A stretch of DNA of 64,000 nt from Desulfonatronum thioautotrophicum (GCF_000934745.1 NZ_JYNO01000001.1:310001-374000); one strand, 5' to 3'; counted from the first letter of the stretch, positions 17,864 to 27,954 are shown. The notes: generated by a model from the letters alone, not told the origin. A program made the numbers and translations.

Positions 17864-19528
17864 ATGGCCATACCCCACTCCCTCCATGCCGGCAGGCTGA
17901 CCGCCACTGCCCGGTTCGCGGTCATTGCCGGCAAACTGGTCAAGTACGGTTTCGGCAGCCTCCTGGCCCAGCTTGGCTTGAGCCGCTTTCCCTGGAGCTG
18001 CCGCAGGGCCTGCACCCTGTCCAGGGATCTGACCCCGGAAGCCCGTTTGCGGCGGGTCATCGAGGAACTTGGACCGGCTACGGTGAAGATCGGGCAGCTT
18101 TTGTCCATGCGGCCGGACCTCATCCCCCTGGAACTCTGCGACGAACTCAAAGGGCTGCAGGAGGACGTCCGGCGCGAAAAGTTCCAGGATATTCGGCGAG
18201 TTGTCGAGGAATCCTACGGGACCGCACTGGAAAATTTGTTTACGGATTTTGAACCGGAGCCGGTGGCCGCCGCGTCCCTGTCTCAGGTCCATCGGGCCCG
18301 GCGCAAGGACACCGGGGCCTTGGTGGCGGTCAAGGTTCGTCGGCCTGGAATCCGGAAAATTCTGGCCGCGGACCTGGAGATCATGGCGTTCCTGGCCGGG
18401 CTGGCCAACGAACGAATCGTGGCCCTGCGCTCGGCGCGACTGCCGGACGTGGTCACCGAGGTACGCAAATCCCTGCTGCGGGAGATCGACTTTACCAACG
18501 AAGCCCGGAGCATGCTCTTTTTCAACCAGATTTTCGCGGACGAGCCCCGGATTTTCGCGCCGGGTGTGCATCAGGATCTGGCACGGGAACGCGTTTTGGT
18601 CCTGGACTTTGTTCAAGGCCGACGTCTGGACATGTTTCAGGGATCGCCGGAGGCCCGTCGGGATCTGGCATTGCTCGGGCTCAACGGCGCGGTGCGCCAG
18701 ATGCTCGAGCACGGTTTTTTTCATGCCGATCCACACCTGGGCAACCTGCGGGTCGTGGACGACGACAAGATCTGCTTTTTTGACTTCGGCATGTGCGGTC
18801 GCCTGACTCCGGGGATGCGTGCGGCCCTGGTGGACTACATCGTAGCCCTGGCCAAGAACGATGCCCAAAAGGTGGCCCAGGTGGCCATGGAAATGGCCGT
18901 CAGCGTCCCTCCCCTGATGGACCTGCAGCGCTTCCAGACCGACATCATGTTCATCCTGGAGGGCATGCGCGTCCCGCTGGGTGAGGTCAACCTGGGCCGG
19001 TTTTTGCTGGACCTGACCAACCTTTGCCGGGATTACGGGATATTCCTGCGTTCCGACTACATCCTGATGGCCAGGGCCCTGCTCTCCATCGAGGCTGCCG
19101 GGCGGGCCATTGATCCGGATTTCGACTCCATGGAAGCGCTACGACCCGTGGCCGCGCGGTTTGCCGTGCGTCGGCTGATTCCCGGTCTGTCAGACAAGTC
19201 CACTCTCGGCGATCTGGAACAGCGCATAGACGAATTGGTCAACCTGCCCAAACGACTGACCAAACTGCTGGACACGGCCGTGGCCGGCAAGCTGTCCGTG
19301 GAACTGCACCAGAGTGATTTCGGCCAGCTGCCCGGCCAGCTCCGGATGATCGGCAACCGCCTCGGTGGAGCGCTGATCACCGCGGCGTTGATTATCGGGT
19401 CGTCCCTGGTCTACATTTCCGATGTGGGTCCACATTGGAACGGCGTGCCCGCACTGGGTGTGGCCGGATTCAGCGTATCCGGGCTCCTGGGCCTTTGGTT
19501 GGCCTGGAAAATGTTTCGGGGAACGTAA
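17864..19528 (+). CDS. ubiB: UbiB/ABC1/ADCK-family atypical kinase
   Basis: 554 residues. Family motifs are present in order: PATVKIGQLLSMRPDLIP (KxGQ motif), AAASLSQVHRAR (the alanine-rich nucleotide loop), HADPHLGNLRV (catalytic loop) and FDFGMCGRL (metal-binding DFG). Two C-terminal hydrophobic helices (about 500-550) anchor it to the membrane. UbiB proteins support quinone biosynthesis, probably by ATP-driven handling of lipid intermediates. ATG 17864, with GGAG upstream, is preferred over ATG 17807. It starts a same-strand run to 26157. Confidence 0.87.
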   Translation: MAIPHSLHAGRLTATARFAVIAGKLVKYGFGSLLAQLGLSRFPWSCRRACTLSRDLTPEARLRRVIEELGPATVKIGQLLSMRPDLIPLELCDELKGLQEDVRREKFQDIRRVVEESYGTALENLFTDFEPEPVAAASLSQVHRARRKDTGALVAVKVRRPGIRKILAADLEIMAFLAGLANERIVALRSARLPDVVTEVRKSLLREIDFTNEARSMLFFNQIFADEPRIFAPGVHQDLARERVLVLDFVQGRRLDMFQGSPEARRDLALLGLNGAVRQMLEHGFFHADPHLGNLRVVDDDKICFFDFGMCGRLTPGMRAALVDYIVALAKNDAQKVAQVAMEMAVSVPPLMDLQRFQTDIMFILEGMRVPLGEVNLGRFLLDLTNLCRDYGIFLRSDYILMARALLSIEAAGRAIDPDFDSMEALRPVAARFAVRRLIPGLSDKSTLGDLEQRIDELVNLPKRLTKLLDTAVAGKLSVELHQSDFGQLPGQLRMIGNRLGGALITAALIIGSSLVYISDVGPHWNGVPALGVAGFSVSGLLGLWLAWKMFRGT

Positions 19529-19546
19529 CCCCGGTGGGAGGAATAC

Positions 19547-19861
19547 GTGGTGTCAGACTTGTTTCAGAAAGGATTCCAGACCGGATTGGGTGCGGGCTTG
19601 CTGCTCTCCCAGGGGCTGGCCGGCAAGGTGGAAACCATTGTCCAGGCTCTCCAGGGAGGATCGGGGGGGGTGGGTTCCCGTTTGGAGCAGTTTTCCACCG
19701 GCATTGCTGAAGAACTGGCCGGCATGAACGTCCGCGGCGAGGAGGAAGCCGCGCGCATTCTCGATGATATCGGCTTGGCCAGAAAACAGGATCTGGACGC
19801 CCTGCGCACCCGGGTCGAAATCCTGGAGCAGGCCGTGGCGGAACTGCGGCAGCGCCCATGA
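19547..19861 (+). CDS. Phasin-like small coiled-coil protein
   Basis: 104 residues from GTG. An amphipathic hydrophobic start (LFQKGFQTGLGAGLLLSQGL) is followed by a C-terminal coiled coil (DLDALRTRVEILEQAVAELRQR). This is the layout of poly-hydroxyalkanoate-regulator phasin-like proteins, and of small accessory proteins often encoded next to UbiB (UbiK-like). Its stop overlaps the next start (ATGA), so it is coupled to the epimerase gene. Confidence 0.7.
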   Translation: MVSDLFQKGFQTGLGAGLLLSQGLAGKVETIVQALQGGSGGVGSRLEQFSTGIAEELAGMNVRGEEEAARILDDIGLARKQDLDALRTRVEILEQAVAELRQRP

Positions 19862-20880
19862 ACCGGATCCTGGTCACCGGAGCGACGGGTTTTATCGGGC
19901 TGGAACTGGCCCGGTATCTGGCAGCCCAGAACATGGTTCCTCGCCTCCTGGTCCGACGGCCTTCCCGGGCCGGGCTGCTCAGCGGCCTGGATGCCAAGAT
20001 CGTTCCTGGCGATTTGGGTGATATCCAAAGTTTGCAGCGGGCCGTTCAGGGCGTGGATACGGTGATCCATCTGGGCGGCAGGGCCCTGTTCGAGCGCTAC
20101 GAACTGGTCCGGCCGACGCTGGTGGACGGTTCGGCGGCCCTGCTCCGTGCCGCTGCCGACGCCGGAGCCAAAGCCTTTGTGTTCGCCTCCAGCCTGCTGG
20201 TCTATGCCAGCCAGGATGGGATCGTGGACGCCACAACGCCGTTGACCCCCACCCTGGGCTATGGGCGGGCCAAGGTGGAAGCCGAGGAGGTGCTGACCCG
20301 GATGGCCCGTGAAGCAGGCATCCGCCTGGCAATCATCCGCCTGCCCCATGTCTACGGGGCCACATCCCTGCTTTTTGATCAGGTCCGTCGGGGCTGGGTG
20401 ATCCAGCCCGGACCCGGAAAGAATGTCTTTTCCCACCTGCATGTGCACGACGCCGCGCGACTGCTGACCGCCGCGGCTCAATCCGAATGGAGCGGAGCCA
20501 GCCCGGTGGGCGACAACCAACCCCTGAGCTGGACCGCGTTCATGGCCCAGGCCCGGGAGCTCTATCCCCGTTTTCACCATTTGCGGCTACCGGTCTGGCT
20601 GGCCATGGCCGGCTGCGCCGTTCTGGAAACAGCCTACCGCCTGCTGCGTCGCCCGGCCCTGCTGACAACCGATGCGGTCCGTGGATTCAACCTGCAGGTG
20701 GCTGTCCGTCCAAATCTGCTCTTTCCCCTGCTTGGGCTGGAACCGCGCTTTCCCACCGTGCGCGAGGGTCTGGCGGAAATTTTCTGCGAAAACGTGCCCT
20801 TTGCCTGGCTGCCCTCGGTCAAGGACCGCTGCGCCTGCTATCTGGACCAGGGATCCTGCCCTCTGCCGTCACGGGACTGA
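19858..20880 (+). CDS. NAD(P)-dependent epimerase/dehydratase, extended SDR
   Basis: 340 residues. The Rossmann loop TGATGFIG (about 7-14) and the dinucleotide-acidic region GDLGDIQSL are clear. FVFASSLLVYA and the catalytic YxxxK (YGRAKVEAEEV) mark an active extended short-chain dehydrogenase of the 3-beta-hydroxysteroid dehydrogenase or sugar-epimerase type. The substrate is unknown. It is in the UbiB-to-AttH run, so a lipid or isoprenoid substrate is a fair guess. Confidence 0.85.
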   Translation: MNRILVTGATGFIGLELARYLAAQNMVPRLLVRRPSRAGLLSGLDAKIVPGDLGDIQSLQRAVQGVDTVIHLGGRALFERYELVRPTLVDGSAALLRAAADAGAKAFVFASSLLVYASQDGIVDATTPLTPTLGYGRAKVEAEEVLTRMAREAGIRLAIIRLPHVYGATSLLFDQVRRGWVIQPGPGKNVFSHLHVHDAARLLTAAAQSEWSGASPVGDNQPLSWTAFMAQARELYPRFHHLRLPVWLAMAGCAVLETAYRLLRRPALLTTDAVRGFNLQVAVRPNLLFPLLGLEPRFPTVREGLAEIFCENVPFAWLPSVKDRCACYLDQGSCPLPSRD

Positions 20881-20929
20881 TGTCCCATGGCGCAATGGCT
20901 GAACATCGCAAGGAATAAAGGATAACGCC

Positions 20930-21652
20930 ATGCAGACATCCGATCTCCACGGCAAGGTGGCCGTGATTACCGGCGCCAGCAGCGGTATCGGCCGGGCCGT
21001 GGCCCAGGCGCTGCACGGACTGGGTATGCGTTTGGTCTTGAATGCCCGGCGACCCGCCCTGTTGGAGGAGCTTGGCCGTGAACTGCAGGCCGCGGTCGTG
21101 CCTGGAGATGTTACGGATCCAGCCATCCCCGGCCGGCTGCTGGATACCGCCCTGCAGTCCTTTGGGCGCTGTGACGTGGTCCTGAACAATGCCGGGGTCA
21201 TCACCTCCGGTACGGTCGAGGATATCGACATCGAAGCCGTCTGCGCCATGGTCCGGGTCAATGTGGAGGCGACCTTTCGGGTGGCCTACACCTTTGTCCG
21301 CCACTTTCAGAGCCAAGGCCGCGGGCACCTGGTGAATACTTCCAGCGTCCTGGGCACCAAGGTCCGCCCCTTTGCAGGGGCCTACTGCGGAACCAAATCC
21401 GCCATTGAGGCCTTATCCGAAGCCTTGCGTCTGGAACTGGCCGGTACGGCCGTGGCCGTGACCTGCGTTGAACCGGGCCTGGCCCTGACCGATCTGCACC
21501 GCGACCTGCCGGAGCATCCGGCCAAGGGCATGGGCATCAACCACCCCTTGCGCCCCGAAGACGTGGCCCGGTGCGTGGTCTTCGCGCTGACCCAGCCGGA
21601 ACATGTGCGCATTCCCCGGATCATGGTGCTTCCAGGAGAGCACCAAATCTGA
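20930..21652 (+). CDS. Short-chain dehydrogenase/reductase (classical SDR)
   Basis: 240 residues. Cofactor loop TGASSGIG (about 15-22), NNAGV strand, catalytic Ser in VNTSSVLG and YCGTKSAIEAL as YxxxK, where Tyr-Lys are spaced as expected. It is an NAD(P)-dependent oxidoreductase of the classical type. It lies 49 bp after the epimerase and 14 bp before the ABC ATPase. Confidence 0.88.
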   Translation: MQTSDLHGKVAVITGASSGIGRAVAQALHGLGMRLVLNARRPALLEELGRELQAAVVPGDVTDPAIPGRLLDTALQSFGRCDVVLNNAGVITSGTVEDIDIEAVCAMVRVNVEATFRVAYTFVRHFQSQGRGHLVNTSSVLGTKVRPFAGAYCGTKSAIEALSEALRLELAGTAVAVTCVEPGLALTDLHRDLPEHPAKGMGINHPLRPEDVARCVVFALTQPEHVRIPRIMVLPGEHQI

Positions 21653-21666
21653 GCATTGGTGTCCCC

Positions 21667-22386
21667 ATGCCCGCCGCACCCATCGCTGCCCTGAAGCACG
21701 TTACCCGCCGCTACCGCGTCCCGAACCACGGAGAAAGCACGATGCACGCCGGGGTGCGGGACATTTCCGCAAACATCCCCGTCGGAGCCTTTGCCCTGCT
21801 CAAGGGGGCCAGCGGTTCAGGCAAGACCACCCTGCTTTCACTCATTGGCGGGATGGATCGGCCGGACTCCGGGACCCTGCATGTTGCCGGGACAATTCTG
21901 GAATCCGCTGCCGACCGCGAGTTGGACAGCTTCCGACGGCGCAAGGTGGGGTTTGTCTTTCAGACATTCAACCTGCTGCCCACGCTGACCGTACTGGAAA
22001 ATGCGGTCTTGCCCGCGGTCCTGGACCGACGGACGGAAGCCCGGGCCAAGGATCAAGCCAGGAGCCTCCTGACCTGGCTTGGACTGGAGCACCGGCTGCA
22101 CCACACACCGGATCAGCTTTCCGGGGGAGAAATGCAGCGCACGGCCATAGCCCGGGCGTTGATCAACGACCCGCCCCTGATTCTGGCCGACGAGCCCACC
22201 GGCAATTTGGACAGCCGCAGCGCGGCATTGGTCATTGACCTGTTGCTCGCCCTGGTCACGGATCAGGGACGAACCGTAATCATGGCCACCCACTCCGATC
22301 AGGCCGATGCCGTCGCTTCCCTGGTCTTGCGCCTGCATGACGGGGAACTCTGCGGGGATGCATGCCCCAACCTTTCCGATTCCTGA
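21667..22386 (+). CDS. ABC transporter ATP-binding protein, LolD/MacB/AttE-like
   Basis: 239 residues from ATG 21667. Walker [12 protein letters not shown] (about 45-55), Q-loop [10 protein letters not shown], signature [15 protein letters not shown] and Walker [14 protein letters not shown] are all intact, and the combination is typical of MacB/LolD-type ATPases that pair with FtsX permeases. The next gene, an 876-residue FtsX-family permease, overlaps it by 25 bp. Together with the AttH-like secreted protein after that, this matches the layout of Agrobacterium attEFGH-type loci. Confidence 0.88.
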   Translation: MPAAPIAALKHVTRRYRVPNHGESTMHAGVRDISANIPVGAFALLKGASGSGKTTLLSLIGGMDRPDSGTLHVAGTILESAADRELDSFRRRKVGFVFQTFNLLPTLTVLENAVLPAVLDRRTEARAKDQARSLLTWLGLEHRLHHTPDQLSGGEMQRTAIARALINDPPLILADEPTGNLDSRSAALVIDLLLALVTDQGRTVIMATHSDQADAVASLVLRLHDGELCGDACPNLSDS

Positions 22387-24992
22387 AATTTTTTCTCCGG
22401 TTCAACCTGCGGCACGCCCGCGGCCAATGGGCCCGGACCCTGGCCGTACTCCTCGGCGTGGCCGTGGGCGCGGCGGTGTTCGCCGGAGTTCGGCTGGCCA
22501 TCGACGCTTCTTCCCGAAATCTGACCCAGGGCATGGATCTCATCGCGGGCAATGCGGATTTCGTGGTCACCGGCCAGGGCGGACTGGTTCCGGCCCGGAT
22601 CACGGCGGAACTGCTGACCGATCCCGCCGTGTATGCGGCGGTTCCGGTACTGGAACGGATTCTGGCCGTGGCCCACCAGCCGGAGGTGACGATCCGTCTG
22701 CGGGGCACGGACCTGATCCTGGAAGATCGTCTGCGCCGGGGCGGCCACGCCCCCCTGGACATCTCCTTCACCGTGCTCACCGACCTGCTCATCCAGCCCC
22801 GGAGCCTGCTTCTTGGTCAGGGCGCGGCGGACCGCCTTGGCCTGTCCGCCGGGGACACCTTGACGCTGATCGGTCCCAGCGGACCTCAAGCGTTTGGGAT
22901 CGCCGATCTGCTCCCCCCCCGGGGCCTTGGCCGGGTAGAGGACGGCTTCATCGCCGTGGCGGACATAGCCACGGTGCAGGAGTTTCTGGCCGGGGATTCT
23001 CGGGGTTTGATGGATGGTGGCGTTGCGGACCGGATCGACCTGCGGCTGTCTCCCGGCATGAACGACCTGGACCGGGAGGCGACTCTGACCCGAATAAGCC
23101 CGAACCTGCCCGCGCAAACCTCCCTGGCCCCGCCGGATCAGCGCCGGGAATCCGGCATGATGCTTCTTTCGGCCTACCATGAGAGCCTGACCCTGATTTC
23201 CTTTGTCAGCCTGTTCGTGGGCATGTTCCTGATCTACAGCCTGGTCTCCCTGAACGCCGCGGCGCGGCGCGGCGAAGTGGCCATCCTGCGGGCTCTGGGC
23301 GGGCCCCGGTGGTTGCCGTTGGGACTGTTCCTGGGCGAAGGCGTCCTGCTGGCGGTCCTCGGCCTGCTGGCCGCTTTGCCCCTGGCCCTGGTGTTCACCC
23401 CCCGGGCCGCGAACCTGATCAACCGGACTATTGACGATCTATTCCTCCGGCTGCCCTCCCAGACCCTGCATCTGGCCCCCTGGGAGATCGGTCTGACCAT
23501 CGGTGTCACCCTGGTCGTGGCCGTGCTGGCTGCCCTGCATCCGGCCTGGGAGGCCGCCCGGGCCAGCCCGCGGGAAGCTCTGGCCATGCTGGCGGACACT
23601 TCCAGCCATGGCCAGAACCGTCGGATGACCCTCTCCGGTATCGGCTGCCTGCTGGGAGCCATTCCGTTGTTCCTGCTGCCTCCGGTATTGAACTCCCTTT
23701 GGCCGGCCTATTGCGGGGTGTTTCTGCTCTTTGTCGGTTCCGCCCTGCAGACCCCCTGGGTGCTGGCGGCGGCGGCCCGCGCAATGGAGAGAACCGCCGG
23801 CCTGCGACCAGCGTGGTTTGGTCCGGGGATCAAACTGGCCGGCCGCTCTCTGCGCCGAGCCGGACCGCGCACCTCCATCGCCGTGGGAGCGCTGATCACC
23901 GCCCTGGCCTTGTATGTCGCCTTGTCCGTCATGATCCACAGCTTTCGAACCACCTTCCTGGTCTGGGTGGACAACACGGTCAGCGGGGACGTTTTTGTCA
24001 CCTCGGCCAATGCGGAGGCCAACGAATACCGGGACGCCATTTCTTTGGCGGCCCAGGAATTCATCCTGGCCCAAACCGCTGCCCAGGGCGGCCAGGTCCT
24101 GCCGTATCGCCGGGCCTATCTGGAGGGAGACGGATACCCATATCAATTTGAAACCATGGATATGGCGGCATTCAGCACCCTGGGCAGCTTTCTCTTCAAG
24201 CATGGCGACCCCGACTCGGCCCTGCGCGTCGCGGCCCAGGGTCAGGGGGTCATTGTCTCCGAGACCTGGGCCGTACGCCGTTCAGTGGGCATCGGAGACC
24301 GCTTTCAGGCCGTAATCGAAGGTATCCGGCTGGATACCCCGGTTGTCGGCATTGTCCGGGATTACCGCACCCGCGGCGGGGTAATCTATCACGATTGGGA
24401 CGCGTTCATTGCCCTGGGCGGAGATCCGCGCTGGGAGGGGGTGCGGGTCTACTTCCCGGAAGCCGATAATCCCCAGGCCGCGGCAGCGAGATTCCGTGCC
24501 GCCCTGGCCGCGCACCCGGCAGGCCAGGGTCTGGACGTGACCACCGGCGTTGATCTGCGCAACCTGGTTACCGACATCTTCACCCAGACCTTCGGAATTA
24601 CCGCTTTACTCATGGGCATCGCCCTGCTGGTGGCCGGAGTGGGAGTGGCCACCACCCTGGCGGTGCGTGTCCTGGAACGGCGCAAGGAACTGAACACCCT
24701 GCGCGCCCTGGGTGGTTCCCGAGGCCAGATTCGTGCATTGATTTTCTGGGAAGCCGGAATCATCGGACTGGTCGGGGCTGGCCTGGGGCTGGCCTGCGGG
24801 CTGATCCTGTCCGTTGTGTTTATCGAGGTGATCAATAAACAGGGGTTCGGCTGGACCTTTGTCTTCAGCGTGAATTGGCGGGAACTGGGGTTGGCCTTGC
24901 CCGGCCTGCTGGCCGCGGCTCTGGTCGCAGCCGTGCCGGCCACGGTGCTGGCGCTGCGTGATCCGCCGGCACAAGCCCTGAAGGAGCGCTGA
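22362..24992 (+). CDS. FtsX-family ABC permease (fused double-length, AttFG-like)
   Basis: 876 residues, about twice the usual length, with two FtsX cores. An N-terminal transmembrane helix precedes a large periplasmic domain, then FtsX core 1 (about 270-410, SFVSLFVGMFLIYSLVSL and RGEVAILRALGG), more helices in the middle, a second periplasmic domain, and FtsX core 2 at the end (GIALLVAGVGVATTLAVRVLERRKELNTLRALGG). Such permeases do not import solutes but move or extract lipids, lipoproteins or peptides using mechanical coupling. It overlaps the ATPase by 25 bp and is followed 4 bp later by the AttH-like gene. Confidence 0.88.
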   Translation: MPQPFRFLKFFLRFNLRHARGQWARTLAVLLGVAVGAAVFAGVRLAIDASSRNLTQGMDLIAGNADFVVTGQGGLVPARITAELLTDPAVYAAVPVLERILAVAHQPEVTIRLRGTDLILEDRLRRGGHAPLDISFTVLTDLLIQPRSLLLGQGAADRLGLSAGDTLTLIGPSGPQAFGIADLLPPRGLGRVEDGFIAVADIATVQEFLAGDSRGLMDGGVADRIDLRLSPGMNDLDREATLTRISPNLPAQTSLAPPDQRRESGMMLLSAYHESLTLISFVSLFVGMFLIYSLVSLNAAARRGEVAILRALGGPRWLPLGLFLGEGVLLAVLGLLAALPLALVFTPRAANLINRTIDDLFLRLPSQTLHLAPWEIGLTIGVTLVVAVLAALHPAWEAARASPREALAMLADTSSHGQNRRMTLSGIGCLLGAIPLFLLPPVLNSLWPAYCGVFLLFVGSALQTPWVLAAAARAMERTAGLRPAWFGPGIKLAGRSLRRAGPRTSIAVGALITALALYVALSVMIHSFRTTFLVWVDNTVSGDVFVTSANAEANEYRDAISLAAQEFILAQTAAQGGQVLPYRRAYLEGDGYPYQFETMDMAAFSTLGSFLFKHGDPDSALRVAAQGQGVIVSETWAVRRSVGIGDRFQAVIEGIRLDTPVVGIVRDYRTRGGVIYHDWDAFIALGGDPRWEGVRVYFPEADNPQAAAARFRAALAAHPAGQGLDVTTGVDLRNLVTDIFTQTFGITALLMGIALLVAGVGVATTLAVRVLERRKELNTLRALGGSRGQIRALIFWEAGIIGLVGAGLGLACGLILSVVFIEVINKQGFGWTFVFSVNWRELGLALPGLLAAALVAAVPATVLALRDPPAQALKER

Positions 24993-24996
24993 ATCC

Positions 24997-26157
24997 ATGC
25001 CATGGATGGTCTTTTTGCTGGGGCTATTGCTTCTGGGCGGAATCACCTTTTCGGCCCAGGCCGAAGAGCAGAAGCCAAGCGGATTTCCAACGATTACCGG
25101 ACCCTGTGACTTCGTGTTCCCGGATGCGCATGGCGCGCATCCGGATCACCGCATCGAATGGTGGTACTATACCGGAAACCTGCGCACGCCCCAGGGACGC
25201 CCCTTCGGCTTTCAACTGACCTTTTTCCGCAGCCGACTGTATCCTCCGGGAACGGTGACGTCACACGGGGAGCTGCGCTCACCATGGCGCACCGCGCAGC
25301 TGCACCCGGCCCACTTTGCCATCAGCGACCTTCAGGCGGAGACGTTTCACTATGAAAAACGCAATGTCCGGGCAGCCGTGAATCTGGCCGGGGTGACCCG
25401 TCAGGGCGACGATGTCCTGGTCCACCAGGGGGGCTGGTCCACGGTCATCGGCCCGGATCAGCACGCCATCCAGGCAGCTACCGTGGACCTGGGCCTCGAC
25501 CTGCGATTGATCCCGCAAAAGCCCGTGGCCGTCCAGGGCGACGGTGGATACAGTCGCAAGGGCAGCCGGCCGGAATCCGCCAGTTGCTACTATTCGTTCA
25601 CCCGCTTGGAGGCCGCTGGGACGCTTCGGGTCGGCGATCAAACTTTTCCGGTGACCGGTGAGGCCTGGATGGACCATGAATACGCATCCAATCTGCTGGA
25701 AGAGGGGCTCGTCGGCTGGGATTGGTTCAGCATCCAGTTGGACGACGGCTGGGATCTGACGGCCTTCCGGCTGCGCCCGGACGAGCAGCAAGCCGGGCAG
25801 GGGCAGGGCGGTTGGGCCGGAGGCGGACTTATCGACCCTCAGGGACGGGTCACCCCGCTGGAACCCGAGGACCTGCGGTTCACTCCCGGGCGAACCTGGA
25901 CCAGCCCGCGCAGCCAGGCGACGTATCCGCTGTGGTGGGAGATCGCCGTGCCCAAGGCCGAGCTGACCCTGGCGATCAGTCCGCGGATGCTGGCTCAGGA
26001 GCTGGTTTCCGAGCCGGGCAGCGGCGGAGTGACCTACTGGGAAGGGGCCGTGGACGTGCGGGGCGTGCGCAGCGGCGCAGAGGTTTCCGGCCACGGCTAT
26101 GCGGAACTGACCGGCTATGCCGGTCCGGTTCCCCTGGGGCCGGGCAGCGCGGAGTAA
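24997..26157 (+). CDS. Secreted AttH/CrtC-like double-lipocalin protein
   Basis: 386 residues. A signal peptide (MPWMVFLLGLLLLGGITFSAQA) is followed by a CrtC-type fold: HPDHRIEWWYYTGNLRT, GEAWMDHEYASNLLEEGLVGWDWFSIQLDDG and a C-terminal GHGYAELTGY. These are the signature stretches of the AttH/carotenoid 1,2-hydratase family. With the preceding ABC ATPase and FtsX permease it forms an attEFGH-like exporter set; the lipocalin-like product probably binds a hydrophobic ligand in the periplasm. No carotenoid genes are nearby, so hydratase activity is not implied. Confidence 0.84.
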   Translation: MPWMVFLLGLLLLGGITFSAQAEEQKPSGFPTITGPCDFVFPDAHGAHPDHRIEWWYYTGNLRTPQGRPFGFQLTFFRSRLYPPGTVTSHGELRSPWRTAQLHPAHFAISDLQAETFHYEKRNVRAAVNLAGVTRQGDDVLVHQGGWSTVIGPDQHAIQAATVDLGLDLRLIPQKPVAVQGDGGYSRKGSRPESASCYYSFTRLEAAGTLRVGDQTFPVTGEAWMDHEYASNLLEEGLVGWDWFSIQLDDGWDLTAFRLRPDEQQAGQGQGGWAGGGLIDPQGRVTPLEPEDLRFTPGRTWTSPRSQATYPLWWEIAVPKAELTLAISPRMLAQELVSEPGSGGVTYWEGAVDVRGVRSGAEVSGHGYAELTGYAGPVPLGPGSAE

Positions 26158-26177
26158 GGGTTGCGGCAGGTGGGCTG

Positions 26178-27455
26178 TTATCCGGTCCGAGAGATGCCCT
26201 TGGCTCCGATATCCCGGCGCAGATATTTGCCGTCAAAGTCGATCAAGTCCGCGGCTTGATAGGCGGCGGACCGAGCCGACGTCAGGTCCGGGGCCAACGC
26301 CGTGACTCCCAGGACCCGGCCGCCGGATGTCACGATCTGGTCCCCGCTTTGCGCCGTGCCGGCCTGGAACACGGTAACGCCGGGCACGGCCGCAGCCTGG
26401 TCCAGGCCGGAAATGGCCATGCCCTTGGGGTAGGAACCGGGATATCCCGGCGCGGCCAACACCACGCACAGCCCGGTTTTCCGGGACCACTTAACCGGCA
26501 CGTGGGTCAGTCGCTTCGTGCAGCAGGCGGACATGATCTCGGCCAAATCGGACTCCAGACGAACCATCAACGGCTGGCACTCCGGATCCCCGAATCGGAC
26601 GTTGTATTCCAGGACATAGGGCCCGTTGGCCGTGAACATCAGTCCGGCGTAAATAACACCTTGGTAGGGCTGACCTTTTTCCGCAAGCAGACGGATCATG
26701 GGGGTGATGGTCCGCTCGGTCATCTCGGCCAAAAGGCCTTCGGAAAGGATCGGCGCCGGACTGTACGCGCCCATGCCTCCGGTATTCGGGCCGGTATCGT
26801 TTTCACCCACGGGCTTGTGGTCCTGGGCCGAAGGCAGGGGAACTACGGTTTTGCCGTCGCAAAAGGCCAGAAGTGAGGCTTCCTCGCCCACCAGGGCTTC
26901 CTCGATGATCAGCCGCTCGCCAGCCGCATCGAAAACCCGCTGGACCATGATCGCATCAATTGCATTCATGGCCTCTTCCCGGGTTTTGGCGATAATCACT
27001 CCCTTGCCGGCAGCGAGCCCATCCGCTTTGATCACCATGGGCAGCGGGTGTTTTTTGGCGTACTCCCTGGCCGCATACGCTTCCTCAAAAACCTGGAAAT
27101 CAGCCGTAGGAATTCCGGCCTTGCGCATCATGTTCTTGGCAAAAACCTTGCTTCCTTCCAGGCGGGCGCAGAAGGCACTGGGGCCGAAACAGGCAATGCC
27201 CGCATTGACCAGGGCGTCCTTGAGCCCCAAAACCAGGGGAAGTTCGGGTCCGGGGACGACCAGGTCCACTTTGTGTTCCTTGGCGGCACGGACCAGGCCG
27301 GGAATGTCGTCGTCCGTGATCGGCAGATTCTCACCCACCAGGGCCGTGCCCGGATTACCCGGAGCGATGAACAGTTTTTCGACGATTGGGCTTTGGCCGA
27401 GTTTCCAGACCAAGGCATGTTCACGCCCACCAGATCCGACGAGCAGAATGCGCAT
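26178..27455 (-). CDS. purD: Phosphoribosylamine-glycine ligase
   Basis: 425 residues, the usual length. It joins glycine to 5-phosphoribosylamine with ATP in purine synthesis. The N-domain starts MRILLVGSGGREHALVWKL. The ATP-grasp region has IKADGLAAGKGVI, and GVIYAGLMFT and EYNVRFGDPECQ are the conserved substrate and metal loops. GGAGG lies just before ATG 27455. It stands alone and converges on the AttH-like gene. Confidence 0.95.
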   Translation of the reverse strand: MRILLVGSGGREHALVWKLGQSPIVEKLFIAPGNPGTALVGENLPITDDDIPGLVRAAKEHKVDLVVPGPELPLVLGLKDALVNAGIACFGPSAFCARLEGSKVFAKNMMRKAGIPTADFQVFEEAYAAREYAKKHPLPMVIKADGLAAGKGVIIAKTREEAMNAIDAIMVQRVFDAAGERLIIEEALVGEEASLLAFCDGKTVVPLPSAQDHKPVGENDTGPNTGGMGAYSPAPILSEGLLAEMTERTITPMIRLLAEKGQPYQGVIYAGLMFTANGPYVLEYNVRFGDPECQPLMVRLESDLAEIMSACCTKRLTHVPVKWSRKTGLCVVLAAPGYPGSYPKGMAISGLDQAAAVPGVTVFQAGTAQSGDQIVTSGGRVLGVTALAPDLTSARSAAYQAADLIDFDGKYLRRDIGAKGISRTG

Positions 27456-27488
27456 GATGCTCCTCCAGGAAGAAGGTCTTGACTGAGT

Positions 27489-27625
27489 GTTGAAAAATTC
27501 CTTATCCACATTTCGTTCAAAAATCCCAAGTGCAAGGAGCAAAAAAATTCAAGGTTGAAGCGTATTTATCTATACGTGAGAGCTTGAACTTTTTGCAGCG
27601 ACGCAGCAACTGGGAGTTTTTCAAC
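27489..27625. repeat. Short non-coding element with terminal inverted repeats (MITE-like)
   Basis: A 137-bp AT-rich insert in a GC-rich genome. Its ends, GTTGAAAAATTCC and GGAGTTTTTCAAC, are 12-of-13 inverted repeats, and inner segments also pair (TTCAAAAATCCCAAG). There is no coding capacity. Flanking bases include TGAGTG on both sides (27484-27489 and near 27637). A shortened relative starts at 28175. The rest of the gap, 27626-27954, has no gene I can support. Confidence 0.6.
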
Positions 27626-27954
27626 GGAATGTTAACTGAGTGTTTGCAGAGCAAGGCCACTACTCTTCAGTTGCTCTGTCGCAAACGAGGCGGCCGAACG
27701 GTCTGCGGACTCAAAGTATTGGCGGCAGCCGGTTCGGAAGTAAGGGTGTTGGCTGTGCGGCAAATCCGGCCACGCCATTTTCACGAGCGCTTATGTGGAT
27801 GATGCGTAATCTGTCAAGACAGGTGGACAAATCCCTGGTTCATTTCTAAGACTCTGGCTTGGTAAGCTGCCCAAGCGATATTTGTGACCCGTTCATGAAT
27901 CGACCAAGGCTATTTGGCGGGTTGGCGAAGTATTGATAACCAAGGAGGAAAAAC

